A stretch of 9,772 nucleotides of DNA from Prevotellaceae bacterium (GTDB taxonomy: Bacteria > Bacteroidota > Bacteroidia > Bacteroidales > UBA932): contig JAIROQ010000140.1 in the NCBI GenBank assembly GCA_031257455.1, forward strand, positions 1 through 9,772, read 5' to 3'. This document shows, piece after piece, positions 1 to 5,084 of this stretch (positions are counted from its first letter, which is position 1; every line of letters begins with the position of its first letter). The notes under the pieces were generated by a model. That model made no database searches. It saw nothing but the letters and a program-made list of their open reading frames with translations, and was not told the DNA's origin. The position numbers and the translations under genes were made by a program.

Positions 1-1059
1 GTGTGGATAGATTTATCGCCCATTACCGGTACTTCGCCGGGTACATTTGAAAAAGCTGAAATCAGCGGGGCGACGGCTACCGCCGGCAGCATTGACGAAG
101 CTACGCTCAACGGTCGTGGCTTTTACGTAACGACCAACCCTTCGACCGTTACCGCCACGTTGGACAACGCGAGCGGTAAATTCAACTGGTGCGTGTACGG
201 CAGCGACGCCCCGCCGAATGTAACGGCAGATAACGGTACCTATACTTTATACGGCACGCCGCCGTTTACACTGATAGCTGCGGGCGGCACAGCGACACAA
301 ACAGTGGAGGCCACCGCCATTACCACCTCCGCCGTAACCATTACGCCGGTAACCTTAACCGACCAGACAGGCTGCCCGGGCGTTTTCTGTATTTACACCG
401 GCAGCGATTTATACATTGACGCCACGCATCTCTGCCAAACACGCGCCGGCGGCGCACAAAACTGGGAAGCGTGGATAAAAGATACGCGCGACAGCAAAAT
501 ATATCGCATCGTGCAAATGCCGGATGACCATTGGTGGATGGCGCAGCCGCTGGCGCGAGAGGCAGGCACATACTCAACCAATGGCACTACCGGCATTTTG
601 TATTATGCAGATACTACTGCCGGCTGCCCGTCCAAATGGGCTTTTCCCTCTCCAACTGATTGGGAAAACTTGGTTACCGACTACGGTGGAACTAATTATG
701 CCAATATCAAAACCACTACCGGATGGGCTGGTACCGGTTATGCCGCCACCGGTACGGATTATTACGGTATTTCCGTAGCCCCGACCGGCGCTTATGCGGA
801 AGGAGGTTCAGCGTGGCCAGCCGGTTGGTATAATACCAAATATACGTTCCAAATGGGTCCCTCACGCAACTATCCGTCCGATAAGAGACTTGGATATTGG
901 AGGGGCATGATTTGGGGATTTGGTTGCGCACGGAACTCCGGCACCGGTAACGAAACATGCTCGTCTGTAAAAACTGGCTGGCATTCGTGCGACTTAAACC
1001 TTAGCATAAACAAAGATTGCTACGCACGTGCTCCATTACGTTGTTTCCGCCAACTGTAA
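1..1059 (+). CDS. Surface protein C-terminal part with FISUMP domain (5' partial)
   Basis: The reading frame is open from the first base, so this is probably the C-terminal 352 residues of a larger protein; the GTG at base 1 is unlikely to be the true start. Residues 1-140 are rich in Thr, Ala, Gly and Val with few charges, as in beta-sandwich, Ig-like regions of surface proteins. From about residue 155 the sequence fits the FISUMP domain (Fibrobacter succinogenes major paralogous domain): KDTRDSKIYRIVQM, WWMAQPL (178-184), CPSKWAFPSPTDWENL (209-224), and a C-terminal APLRCFRQL comparable to the family's usual 'VRCV' ending. Cysteines are frequent in the second half, which suggests disulfides and an extracellular place. 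These domains occur in large paralogous sets in Bacteroidota and Fibrobacterota; their function is unknown. No sorting signal follows the domain. Family call good, role unknown. Confidence 0.75.
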   Translation: MWIDLSPITGTSPGTFEKAEISGATATAGSIDEATLNGRGFYVTTNPSTVTATLDNASGKFNWCVYGSDAPPNVTADNGTYTLYGTPPFTLIAAGGTATQTVEATAITTSAVTITPVTLTDQTGCPGVFCIYTGSDLYIDATHLCQTRAGGAQNWEAWIKDTRDSKIYRIVQMPDDHWWMAQPLAREAGTYSTNGTTGILYYADTTAGCPSKWAFPSPTDWENLVTDYGGTNYANIKTTTGWAGTGYAATGTDYYGISVAPTGAYAEGGSAWPAGWYNTKYTFQMGPSRNYPSDKRLGYWRGMIWGFGCARNSGTGNETCSSVKTGWHSCDLNLSINKDCYARAPLRCFRQL

Positions 1060-1114
1060 TTTTTTTGAAAATACTTTCATCTGACGAAACAAAAAATATT
1101 GCTTCTTGTCTTTG

Positions 1115-1317
1115 TTGCGCCTTGCGCCCCATAAGGCTTGCTCCGCGCAACCAATAGAAAATAAAATGTTCTTTAAATGCTAATGCAGGGGCAAAATAAA
1201 TATAGCCTCTGTTCTCCAACGTTCAATACTGTCCTACAAATACTATTGAACGCTTTCAGGTGTTTACGCACCCATAGAAAAAAAGAGGCTATAACTCTTT
1301 TGGTGCGAAGGCACCTG
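1115..1317. ncRNA. Candidate structured RNA element (strand undetermined)
   Basis: The gap after the FISUMP gene holds strong secondary structure. A branched helix pairs TTGCG (1115-1119) with CGCAA (1146-1150) around CCTT (1120-1123) and AAGG (1133-1136). A perfect 9-bp hairpin CGTTCAATA/TATTGAACG spans 1220-1252. A long hairpin spans 1257-1317: CAGGTG/CACCTG, CGCACC/GGTGCG and AAAAGAG/CTCTTTT, about 22 pairs if two G-U pairs of the plus-strand RNA are counted. TATAGCCTCT (1201-1210) is fully complementary to AGAGGCTATA (1284-1293), which covers the apical loop and part of its stem, so a pseudoknot or switch is possible. Plus-strand RNA gains two wobble pairs in the long hairpin. On the minus strand a TAnnTTTG box (1336-1343) sits just upstream, and the 3' half of the long-range helix is followed by a T-rich run. 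I do not recognise a known RNA family. Confidence 0.35.
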
Positions 1318-1335
1318 TTTATATTAAAACGGTTA

Positions 1336-1343
1336 CAAAAGTA
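1336..1343 (-). promoter_or_regulatory. Candidate -7 box reading leftward into the hairpin region
   Basis: Read on the minus strand this is TACTTTTG, an exact TAnnTTTG match. Transcription would start near 1329 and run through the hairpins at 1317-1201. The nearest TTTG that could act as -33 element is at 1369-1372, giving a 25-nt spacer, longer than the usual 17-23, so the promoter is uncertain. Confidence 0.3.
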
Positions 1344-1357
1344 CAAAAAAATATGAT

Positions 1358-1492
1358 ATGAAAATATTCAAACTAATCTGGTTAAAATTCCTGTTGTTTT
1401 TGCTGCGCATAACAGCGCATGAACACATGGCACAATGGCTACAGTTATTGTGGGCGGCGGTAGAGAAAATTTTTAAATCTTTGAACTTTTAA
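1358..1492 (+). CDS. Small hydrophobic ORF, 44 aa
   Basis: ATG at 1358 and TAA at 1490-1492 enclose a 44-residue peptide beginning MKIFKLIWLKFLLFLLRITA. Residues 4-16 are almost purely hydrophobic with two lysines and could insert in a membrane. The second half (MAQWLQLLWAAVEKIFKSL) could form an amphipathic helix with Trp and Lys on one side. No Shine-Dalgarno is expected in this phylum, and I see no TAnnTTTG box on the plus strand for it. It lies between the hairpin region and the 3' end of holB, which comes from the opposite strand. It could be a real small membrane peptide (type I toxin-like peptides look similar) or a chance ORF. I do not recognise a family. Confidence 0.3.
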   Translation: MKIFKLIWLKFLLFLLRITAHEHMAQWLQLLWAAVEKIFKSLNF

Positions 1493-1520
1493 ATTTCAAC
1501 GAACCGTGAACCATAATTTT

Positions 1521-1548
1521 TAACAGATCTTAACGCTTAGTTCTGTTA
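1521..1548 (-). terminator. Weak inverted repeat at the 3' end of holB
   Basis: TAACAGA (1521-1527) and TCTGTTA (1542-1548) form a 7-bp inverted repeat that includes the holB stop codon. On the minus strand the stem is followed by AAAAATT rather than a T-run, so it is a poor intrinsic terminator, although it sits where one is expected. Confidence 0.2.
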
Positions 1549-2679
1549 CGCTCTAATCAAACGCGCCGTTTGCATGGCAAGGTCGGTGAAAAGTATTTTG
1601 GCATTGCCGTTTTGCGCGAGGTGCGCAATGGCCGTATTAAAGATATTGTAAAGGCCTGCCACGTTGCGTTCATTCACATAGGGGGCAAATTTTTTAGCAA
1701 ATGTTTCTTCTTCTCCCAGCAGATACACGACGTCGCCGGCCTGCCGGTTGAAGGTAAAACTTTCGCGTATCATCCGCTCGGCGTACAGGAGAAAAGATTT
1801 TTGCTGTTCGCGTCCCCACTTTGCAGCGTCTTCCGCCCAAGTCATCAGCGTCAATCCGTCTACGGAATAGGCAGAGCGCATCAGCACGGCGAAGCGTTCA
1901 AAATGTTCGTCCGTTTCCTTTTCGCTTTGTACAAGGCGCAACGCTTCACTGTAGCTGCCGGCGGCGGCGTGCGCCAGTTTGCGGGCATGCGCTTCCGGAA
2001 ATGCAAACTGTTCCTGCAGTTTTTGCGTCAGGGCGTCTTCTTCTATCGGCAGCAGGCGCACCGGCTGCGTGCGCGACCGGATTGTCGCAATGATGCGCAT
2101 AATATCCCTGCTCACCAAAAAGAATAACGTCTTGTCGGGCGGCTCTTCCATGAGTTTCAGCAGCCGGTTGGCGGCTTCTTTGTTCATGCGTTCGGGCAGC
2201 CAAATAATCATTATTTTGTATTCGGCTTCAAACGGTTTATAGTTTAATTTCTCAATAATCCGGGAGGCTTCATGGACGCTGATGTTGCCCTGTTTATTTT
2301 CTATTCCGAGCGTTTTGTACCATTCCTGTTCCGTGAGATAGGGGTTGCCGGACACTGCTTCGCGCCATTGCGCTAAAAAATGGTCGGTAACCGGTTTTTT
2401 GTCGGATGTAATTTCTTTGGTACTGTTCACCGGCGTCACAAAATGCACATCGGGATGTATCAGTTTTTGCATTTTATTACAGGCCGGGCATACGCCGCAG
2501 GCGTCCTCCTCCGTGCGGTTGGGGCAGTGGATGTATTGCGCCAGCGCCAGCGCCAGCGGCAATGCGCCGCATCCTTCGTCACCCCAGAAGAGTTGCGCAT
2601 GCGCGATACGGCCTTCCCGTACGGTTTGTGCTAATTGTCGCTTTAATTCGCTTTGTCCTATGACGGATTGGAATAACAT
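1546..2679 (-). CDS. holB: DNA polymerase III subunit delta'
   Basis: Clamp-loader subunit that works with DnaX and delta to load the beta clamp during replication (cytoplasmic). The 377-residue protein starts MLFQSVIGQSELKRQL, the usual opening of DnaX/HolB proteins, and has a four-cysteine zinc module (C52, C61, C64, C67, with CGVCPACNKMQKLIHPD). The P-loop position reads GDEGCGALPLA (33-43) and lacks the catalytic lysine, as expected because delta' does not hydrolyse ATP; the GAL form is common in Bacteroidota as I recall. The Sensor-1-like stretch SRDIMRIIATIRSRTQ follows the LMEEPP loop. The ATG start fits the N-terminus of homologues. It is the last gene of a leftward unit, 33 bp after rubrerythrin; the pairing with rubrerythrin probably reflects shared transcription rather than shared function. 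Confidence 0.93.
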   Translation of the reverse strand: MLFQSVIGQSELKRQLAQTVREGRIAHAQLFWGDEGCGALPLALALAQYIHCPNRTEEDACGVCPACNKMQKLIHPDVHFVTPVNSTKEITSDKKPVTDHFLAQWREAVSGNPYLTEQEWYKTLGIENKQGNISVHEASRIIEKLNYKPFEAEYKIMIIWLPERMNKEAANRLLKLMEEPPDKTLFFLVSRDIMRIIATIRSRTQPVRLLPIEEDALTQKLQEQFAFPEAHARKLAHAAAGSYSEALRLVQSEKETDEHFERFAVLMRSAYSVDGLTLMTWAEDAAKWGREQQKSFLLYAERMIRESFTFNRQAGDVVYLLGEEETFAKKFAPYVNERNVAGLYNIFNTAIAHLAQNGNAKILFTDLAMQTARLIRA

Positions 2680-2712
2680 GGCAGGCAGGAACGCAGTAAG
2701 GCAGGCTGGGAA

Positions 2713-3291
2713 TTAAAAATTTTCCGCCAGCAGTTCATAATGCGCCATCGGGTGTGCGCACAGCGGGCATTTTTCCGGTGCGCCGGGACCTTCGTGCACA
2801 TAACCGCATTCGCGGCAATGCCATTTCTGCGTTTCGGGACGTTGGAAAACCTGTTGCGTTTCCACGTTCTTCAATAATTTGCGGTAGCGTTCTTCATGGC
2901 GTTTTTCCACCGTGCCTATCAGTTTGAATTTGGAGGCTACCAGCGGAAAACCTTCCTCCAGCGCTATTTTGGCAAATTCGCTGTAGAGTTCCGCCCATTC
3001 TTCGTACTCGCCATCGGCGGCGGCCAGCAGGTTTTCGGCGGTAGCGCCTACTTTTCCGGCGGGATAGGTAGCGGTGATTTCTACCGCGCCCCCTTCCAGT
3101 AGCCTGAAAAATTCGGTAGCATGACGTTTTTCTTCATTCGCTGTTTCTTCAAACAGGGCGGCTATCTGTTCATACCCGTCTTTCTTGGCCTGCTTGGCAA
3201 ACAGTTGATAGCGCATACGCGCCTGCGATTCACCGGCAAATGATTTGAGTAAATTTTGTTCGGTGCGCGTTCCTTTAATTGATTTTTCCAT
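2713..3291 (-). CDS. rbr: Rubrerythrin
   Basis: Non-haem di-iron peroxidase that reduces hydrogen peroxide in anaerobes and microaerophiles, using electrons passed through its own rubredoxin domain (cytoplasmic). The 192-residue protein has the standard layout. A ferritin-like four-helix domain (about 5-145) carries the di-iron ligands E21, E54 with H57 (ANEEKRHA), E95/E98 and E129 with H132 (VEKRHEER). A C-terminal rubredoxin-like domain has C159-x-x-C162 and C175-x-x-C178. All expected metal ligands are present, so it should be active. The ATG start gives the family's usual MEKSIKGT opening. It lies 33 bp downstream of the Rieske-like lipoprotein gene and 33 bp upstream of holB. Just upstream, TAACTTTT (7 of 8 to TAnnTTTG on the minus strand) might be a weak internal promoter. 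It implies an organism that must detoxify peroxide under low oxygen. Confidence 0.96.
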   Translation of the reverse strand: MEKSIKGTRTEQNLLKSFAGESQARMRYQLFAKQAKKDGYEQIAALFEETANEEKRHATEFFRLLEGGAVEITATYPAGKVGATAENLLAAADGEYEEWAELYSEFAKIALEEGFPLVASKFKLIGTVEKRHEERYRKLLKNVETQQVFQRPETQKWHCRECGYVHEGPGAPEKCPLCAHPMAHYELLAENF

Positions 3292-3324
3292 AATAAAATA
3301 TTTAAAAGTTAATAAAAATAATGC

Positions 3325-3774
3325 CTAATTTACCACGTGCTTTATATACTCGTTGACAGCCAACACACGATATTGCTGTAAACGGTTTTTCCCATTTTTT
3401 TCATACGCGCCGGCCTGTTGAACGGCATATTCGGCGCCGCATTTCGGGCAATGCGCCGTAAACCGGTCTGTCGATAAGGTAAGGGCTGAGGTTTCTGCCT
3501 GTACGTTCCGGGTGCAGGTAGCGTCATAAGCGCGGAAATCGCCCTCCGACATCCTGACTAAAATTATCCCGTGCAGGTCATATCCGGCCTCCCGTTCCTT
3601 TACTTTGATAGCATTCGGATAAATATCCCGTAACTGCGTGTACGGCGGATAAGACAAGTCAAACCGGAAATCCACATGCACATCCGGCAGGAAATTTTCG
3701 TACACTTCCTCGCCGCAGGCAACAATGGTTACCATAGCCGTTAAAAGGAAAAATATTTTTCGTATCTTTGTCAA
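3325..3774 (-). CDS. Lipoprotein with degenerate Rieske-like domain
   Basis: A 149-residue lipoprotein: charged N-terminus, hydrophobic core and lipobox IVAC with lipidated Cys20, so probably anchored in the envelope. The C-terminal half recalls the Rieske fold as seen in Bacteroidota lipoproteins: FRAYDATC (80-87), then FTAHCPKCGAEYAV (105-118), then a closing LQQYRVLAV strand (132-140). A true Rieske [2Fe-2S] site needs C-x-H and C-x-x-H. Here the first motif is C87-T-R and the second C109-P-K-C112, so both histidines are absent and only three cysteines remain. It may bind another metal or none. The start is TTG at 3774-3772: no in-frame ATG lies upstream, and the next ATG (Met14) would remove the signal peptide. 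It is the first gene of the leftward unit with rbr and holB. A TATCTTTG box on the minus strand (3799-3792) lies a few bases upstream, inside the divergent gene. Confidence 0.7.
   Translation of the reverse strand: MTKIRKIFFLLTAMVTIVACGEEVYENFLPDVHVDFRFDLSYPPYTQLRDIYPNAIKVKEREAGYDLHGIILVRMSEGDFRAYDATCTRNVQAETSALTLSTDRFTAHCPKCGAEYAVQQAGAYEKNGKNRLQQYRVLAVNEYIKHVVN
3763..3770 (+). promoter_or_regulatory. TATCTTTG -7 box of the rightward lipoprotein gene
   Basis: Exact TAnnTTTG match, eight bases before the ATG at 3779. The transcript would be leaderless or nearly so. No clear TTG -33 element is visible upstream. The box lies inside the coding sequence of the leftward Rieske-like lipoprotein. 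Confidence 0.55.
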
Positions 3775-3778
3775 GCGT

Positions 3779-4138
3779 ATGAAGTTTTTTACAAAGATAA
3801 TACTTTTTCTTGTGTTATTTTCAGGATGCGCTTCCTCCCGCCCGCGTACGGGAAAATCACCGGAAGAAGTTCATCGGATAAATAACCGGCGGGAATTGAA
3901 ATCATCCCAGGACGCACGCCGGAAGCGGGCGGAGGATGCAAAAGCAATGGCGGAAAAACGACAGAAAAAATTGGAAGACCTCATGCCGGAAGTAACAAAA
4001 CAAAAGGAAATAGAAGAAAAAAGAGCGGCAAAGGCACAGAAAGAAGGAAAAAAACGACACCTGAAATGGCAAAGCAAAGAAGCAAAAAAAAGAATGAAAA
4101 AAAGTAAAAAAGAAGCAGAAAAACGAATGAAGAATTAA
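3779..4138 (+). CDS. Small Lys/Glu-rich lipoprotein, coiled coil
   Basis: The ATG at 3779 gives a 119-residue protein with a good lipoprotein signal: MKFFTKIILFLVLFSGC, Cys17 lipidated. An in-frame ATG 54 bp upstream would place a charged stretch before the signal and lies upstream of the -7 box at 3763-3770, so 3779 is preferred. After the lipobox the protein is almost all Lys, Arg, Glu, Ala and Gln (for example KRQKKLEDL, KQKEIEEKRAAKAQKEGKK) and should form a long, strongly basic helix or coiled coil in the envelope. Such small lipoproteins are common in Bacteroidota and have no assigned function; binding to an acidic envelope polymer is possible but unproven. The coding strand is very A-rich toward the 3' end. 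The TAA stop is also the first unit of a heptamer array. Confidence 0.7.
   Translation: MKFFTKIILFLVLFSGCASSRPRTGKSPEEVHRINNRRELKSSQDARRKRAEDAKAMAEKRQKKLEDLMPEVTKQKEIEEKRAAKAQKEGKKRHLKWQSKEAKKRMKKSKKEAEKRMKN
3792..3799 (-). promoter_or_regulatory. TATCTTTG -7 box of the leftward rbr/holB unit
   Basis: CAAAGATA on the plus strand is TATCTTTG on the minus strand, identical to the facing box at 3763-3770. The predicted start, near 3785, would leave a leader of about ten bases before the TTG start codon. The box lies inside codons 5-7 of the rightward lipoprotein gene. Confidence 0.5.
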
Positions 4139-4170
4139 TGATTAATTGTTAATGGTTAATGGTTAGTGTG
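4136..4170. repeat. Heptamer array, unit TTAATGG-like
   Basis: Five degenerate 7-bp units in register (TAATGAT, TAATTGT, TAATGGT, TAATGGT, TAGTGTG), starting on the stop codon of the lipoprotein gene and ending at a GC-rich linker. Confidence 0.7.
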
Positions 4171-4172
4171 CC

Positions 4173-4183
4173 GGCGCGTCAGC
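4173..4183. repeat. GC-rich linker GGCGCGTCAGC, inverted copy at 4806-4816
   Basis: This 11-bp sequence lies between two heptamer arrays. Its exact reverse complement GCTGACGCGCC occurs at 4806-4816, again between two heptamer arrays. Confidence 0.55.
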
Positions 4184-4185
4184 CA

Positions 4186-4216
4186 ATCAGAAATCAGAAA
4201 TTAGAAATTAGAAATA
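4186..4216. repeat. Heptamer array, unit ATCAGAA/ATTAGAA
   Basis: Four exact-register units (ATCAGAA twice, ATTAGAA twice) plus a partial unit, ending one base before the ATG of the next gene. The array therefore makes up the immediate upstream region of that gene. Confidence 0.75.
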
Positions 4217-4217
4217 T

Positions 4218-4706
4218 ATGGAATCATTAGTACCAATCCTTATTGCCGTTGCTTTTTTTATTTTACAAGCGATAGCTGCCGGTAACAAGAAAAAGGAAGC
4301 TGCCCGCCGGCAGATGCAAAGGCACGGACAACCGCCCGTATATACTCCGCAACCGGTAGCCCCGCCGCAGAAAAGCCCGTTTGAACAGTTATTGGACGCC
4401 ATGCGGGAACAGGGCGCTATCGGCGATATAGAAGAAGAAGCTATTGAAGAAACCATCGTGGAAACGCCGGAAGAACCGGAAAAGAAATTTTATCCGGCAT
4501 ACCGGCGGATAGCCCTTGAAGAAACACCCCTGCCGGCGGCAGCCAGTGCAACCATTGCGCCGACCGCAGCAACCATAACGCAGGAAGAAGAGGAAAGGAG
4601 CGCCTTTGCCGAACCGCAAAAACAAGAACACTGGTTCTTCTCCGAACCGTTTGATGCAGAAAAAGCCATTGTATACAGTGAAATTATGCATCAAAAATTC
4701 CAGTGA
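4218..4706 (+). CDS. Membrane-anchored hypothetical protein
   Basis: A 162-residue protein of unknown function. Residues 4-21 form one N-terminal membrane segment (ESLVPILIAVAFFILQAIAA) without a cleavage site, followed by a basic NKKKEAARR stretch, so the rest probably faces the cytoplasm. Residues 36-55 are Pro- and Gln-rich, and 65-90 and 122-135 are acidic low-complexity linkers. The conserved-looking part is the C-terminus, FDAEKAIVYSEIMHQKF (145-161), which resembles a short motif ('AVIYSEIL') that I recall at the end of many Bacteroidota hypothetical proteins with the same anchor-linker-tail design. The motif may dock a partner; nothing here proves that. The ATG at 4218 fits the membrane segment. 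A heptamer array abuts the start codon, and I see no TAnnTTTG box directly upstream, so it may be cotranscribed with the lipoprotein gene 79 bp before it. Confidence 0.7.
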   Translation: MESLVPILIAVAFFILQAIAAGNKKKEAARRQMQRHGQPPVYTPQPVAPPQKSPFEQLLDAMREQGAIGDIEEEAIEETIVETPEEPEKKFYPAYRRIALEETPLPAAASATIAPTAATITQEEEERSAFAEPQKQEHWFFSEPFDAEKAIVYSEIMHQKFQ

Positions 4707-4717
4707 AAGGTAGAGTC

Positions 4718-4753
4718 ATTTACAGATTTACAGATTTACGGATTTACAGATTT
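4718..4753. repeat. Octamer array, unit ATTTACAG
   Basis: Four 8-bp units (ATTTACAG, ATTTACAG, ATTTACGG, ATTTACAG) and a half unit begin 12 bp after the stop codon of the membrane-anchored gene. It is the only array in the region with period 8 rather than 7. Confidence 0.75.
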
Positions 4754-4773
4754 GGCTTGCGCCGGTGCGAATG

Positions 4774-4803
4774 GACTATTTAATTATTGACTATTGACTA
4801 TTT
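4774..4803. repeat. Heptamer array, unit ACTATTG
   Basis: GACTATT, then ATTATTG, ACTATTG and ACTATTT in 7-bp register, leading into the GC-rich hairpin TTGCTG/CAGCAA at 4804-4821. Confidence 0.6.
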
Positions 4804-4820
4804 TTGCTGACGCGCCAGCA

Positions 4821-4855
4821 ACTCATACCTCATAATTCATACCTCATAACTCAAG
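4821..4855. repeat. Heptamer array, units ACTCATA/CCTCATA
   Basis: Five 7-bp units (ACTCATA, CCTCATA, ATTCATA, CCTCATA, ACTCAAG). It can also be read as a 14-bp unit repeated about two and a half times. Confidence 0.7.
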
Positions 4856-4863
4856 CCGTCATT

Positions 4864-4889
4864 CCGAGCCCCTCGACTATGCTCGGGGC
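4864..4889. repeat. Short GC-rich palindrome between arrays
   Basis: GCCCC (4868-4872) pairs with GGGGC (4885-4889), and alternatively CCGAG (4864-4868) pairs with CTCGG (4882-4886). The flanking GTCATTCCGAG wording resembles short REP-like intergenic repeats that I recall from several phyla, but this is from memory. Confidence 0.4.
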
Positions 4890-4895
4890 AGGCAT

Positions 4896-4939
4896 GGAGA
4901 GTGGAGAATGGAGAATGGAGAGTGGAGAATGGAAAATGG
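4896..4939. repeat. Heptamer array, unit GGAGAAT
   Basis: Six 7-bp units (GGAGAGT, GGAGAAT, GGAGAAT, GGAGAGT, GGAGAAT, GGAAAAT). It is followed by a hairpin CGACAG (4940-4945)/CTGTCG (4951-4956) that leads into the next array. Confidence 0.8.
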
Positions 4940-4954
4940 CGACAGGCGCACTGT

Positions 4955-5027
4955 CGAATATTGAGCATCGAAAAGTCGAGTATCAAGTATCGAATATCGA
5001 GTATCGAGTATCGAACATTGAATATCG
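4955..5027. repeat. Heptamer array, unit CGAGTAT
   Basis: About ten degenerate units. 4977-5025 is in strict 7-bp register (CGAGTAT, CAAGTAT, CGAATAT, CGAGTAT, CGAGTAT, CGAACAT, TGAATAT), and 4955-4975 holds three looser units. Its last two units contain the TTG used as -33 element of the downstream promoter. Confidence 0.8.
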
Positions 5028-5045
5028 CTTTTTTTTGTACCTTTG
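5018..5045 (+). promoter_or_regulatory. Promoter of the PepSY-like/flavodoxin pair
   Basis: TTG at 5018-5020, a 17-bp spacer and TACCTTTG at 5038-5045 match the Bacteroidota -33/-7 consensus. The start site should fall near 5052, giving a leader of roughly 30 bases before the ATG at 5085. Confidence 0.75.
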
Positions 5046-5084
5046 TGCTATCATTCTCTTAATAACATATAAAATAAAGTAAAA

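Noticed and set aside
1001..1219. A 72-codon minus-strand frame overlapping the 3' end of the FISUMP gene and part of the hairpin region
   Set aside because: It overlaps the coding end of the FISUMP gene on the other strand, has no promoter or start context, and runs through base-paired DNA. I recognise no family in its translation, so it is probably a shadow.
1201..1317. The hairpin region as an integron attC site or retron ncRNA
   Set aside because: The conserved attC end boxes are not visible, and no integrase or reverse transcriptase is in the window.
1570..2127. A long plus-strand frame (185 codons) inside holB
   Set aside because: It is the complement of a confidently identified gene; its translation has no recognisable domain and is rich in Cys, His and Arg, as antisense frames are.
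3725..3778. An 18-codon N-terminal extension of the Lys-rich lipoprotein
   Set aside because: It would add a charged stretch before the signal peptide and would start upstream of the TATCTTTG box, so the ATG at 3779 is better.
4136..5027. The repeat arrays as a CRISPR
   Set aside because: Units are 7-8 bp, directly adjacent, without spacers and with no cas gene nearby.
4804..5082. A plus-strand frame through the heptamer arrays
   Set aside because: The translation (repeated MESGEW and SNIEYRV) only mirrors the DNA repeats; it contains the promoter of the next gene and has no start context.
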